From NCBI RefSeq assembly GCF_037969725.1, contig NZ_CP150203.1:1318001-1382000 (forward strand): DNA of 64,000 bases, read 5' to 3'. Shown in pieces: positions 63,664 to 64,000 of this stretch. This DNA is from Paenibacillus sp. FSL W8-0426. Its GTDB lineage: Bacteria; Bacillota; Bacilli; Paenibacillales; Paenibacillaceae. Every line of letters begins with the position of its first letter. Within the stretch, counting starts at the first letter, position 1. The notes under the pieces are model-generated. The model was not told where the DNA came from. It was given only the letters and a program-made list of their open reading frames with translations, and made no database searches. The translations under genes and the position numbers were made by a program.

Positions 63664-64000
63664 ATGTTCTGGTTGGTCATTATTTTACTCATATTCATAT
63701 TTCAAGCTGCAACGATCTTGCTGCTGGAGTTTCGTAATCCGGCCAAGGCGGTCGCCTGGTTGTTTATTTTGTTTTGCGTGCCCTTGATCGGATTCATCGT
63801 GTATTATTTCGTGGCCCAGGATTACAGAAAACGCAAAAAACTGCGCAGGGGCGGCTCGCGCATTTTTCGGGCAATCCGGGGAAGGTTATGGACCCAGGCT
63901 GCCATCGTTGAAAGGATCGACCAGATGCCTGAGGGCCGGTTTCAGAACCAGCAGCGGTTGTTCAATTTGTTGACCCGGCTCTCGGAAAGTCCGATTACCG
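63664..64000 (+). CDS. cls: Cardiolipin synthase, N-terminal part (cut by window end)
   Basis: 112 codons are visible, continuing past base 64000. Two TM helices (MFWLVIILLIFIFQAATILL and AVAWLFILFCVPLIGFIVYY) and the segment LEFRNPAKAVAWLF form the PLDc_N domain found in front of the HKD catalytic domains of cardiolipin synthase. The HKD motifs would lie beyond the window, so the activity rests on the N-terminal domain only. ATG 63664 follows GGGGGAGGTT. The enzyme would join two phosphatidylglycerols into cardiolipin. Confidence 0.85.
   Translation, partial: MFWLVIILLIFIFQAATILLLEFRNPAKAVAWLFILFCVPLIGFIVYYFVAQDYRKRKKLRRGGSRIFRAIRGRLWTQAAIVERIDQMPEGRFQNQQRLFNLLTRLSESPIT

Noticed and set aside
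1..64000. tRNA, rRNA, IS elements or transposases
   Set aside because: No cloverleaf, rRNA stretch, transposase motif or IS-type terminal repeat pair was recognised.

Overview
The window looks like chromosomal DNA of a Paenibacillus-type Firmicute. The grounds are: strong AGGAGG-like ribosome sites, frequent TTG and GTG starts, sigma-A promoters, a perfect CIRCE element, a PBSX-like tail module, a yhgD/yhgE-type pair, and a Gram-positive capsule locus with a split BY-kinase and a PHP-type phosphatase. The genus is an inference from gene content and style; no rRNA or tRNA gene is present to confirm it.

Layout. 1-6340: distal end of a contractile phage-tail operon (end of XkdS, XkdT, XkdU, a long variable tail fibre, a small tail protein, XkdX, a GH25 endolysin), closed by a terminator. 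7012-10977: peptide-type ABC importer with a lipoprotein and two permeases but no ATPase gene; a structured intergenic element separates the lipoprotein from the permeases. 11128-13558: a nested inverted-repeat cluster, then htpG behind a sigma-A promoter with a perfect CIRCE box. 13594-18573: a MarR regulator, a cytoplasmic arylsulfotransferase-like protein and an SsuABC-type importer, which look like one sulfur or aryl-sulfate unit. 18789-27441: housekeeping and accessory genes (dGTPase, luciferase-like monooxygenase, chemoreceptor, THUMP-like methyltransferase, D-2-hydroxyacid dehydrogenase, ThpR, SleB-type hydrolase). 27518-32315: a glycolipid-type glycosyltransferase divergent from a TetR regulator and a YhgE/Pip membrane protein, with matching palindromes before the last two. 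32433-37558: gltB alone, with a long leader.

37684-57811: an XRE regulator and a complete Wzx/Wzy-type exopolysaccharide locus. It holds a PHP tyrosine phosphatase, Wzz-like adaptor, BY-kinase, GalU, initiating sugar-phosphate transferase, UDP-glucuronate decarboxylase, five further glycosyltransferases, Wzy, Wzx, a pyruvyl transferase, a GDP-mannose pyrophosphorylase, UDP-glucose dehydrogenase and an LCP ligase. The nucleotide-sugar genes predict supply of UDP-glucose, UDP-glucuronate, UDP-xylose and GDP-mannose. The kinase-galU gap holds a structured leader in the place where Bacillus eps operons carry the EAR antitermination RNA.

57881-64000: a small anchored protein, a Cys-rich small protein, a BcrA-type ABC exporter, an AI-2E family protein, a CorC/HlyC-type CBS protein and the start of cardiolipin synthase.

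The most interesting signals are regulatory. A 15-bp GATAC-N5-GTATC palindrome occurs at a TTGACA-N17-TAAATT promoter on both flanks of the exopolysaccharide locus. Two 29-bp GAATGACC-N13-GGTCATTC palindromes precede the TetR gene and its yhgE-like neighbour. htpG carries CIRCE. Four copies of a TAACGAAC unit are nested upstream of htpG.
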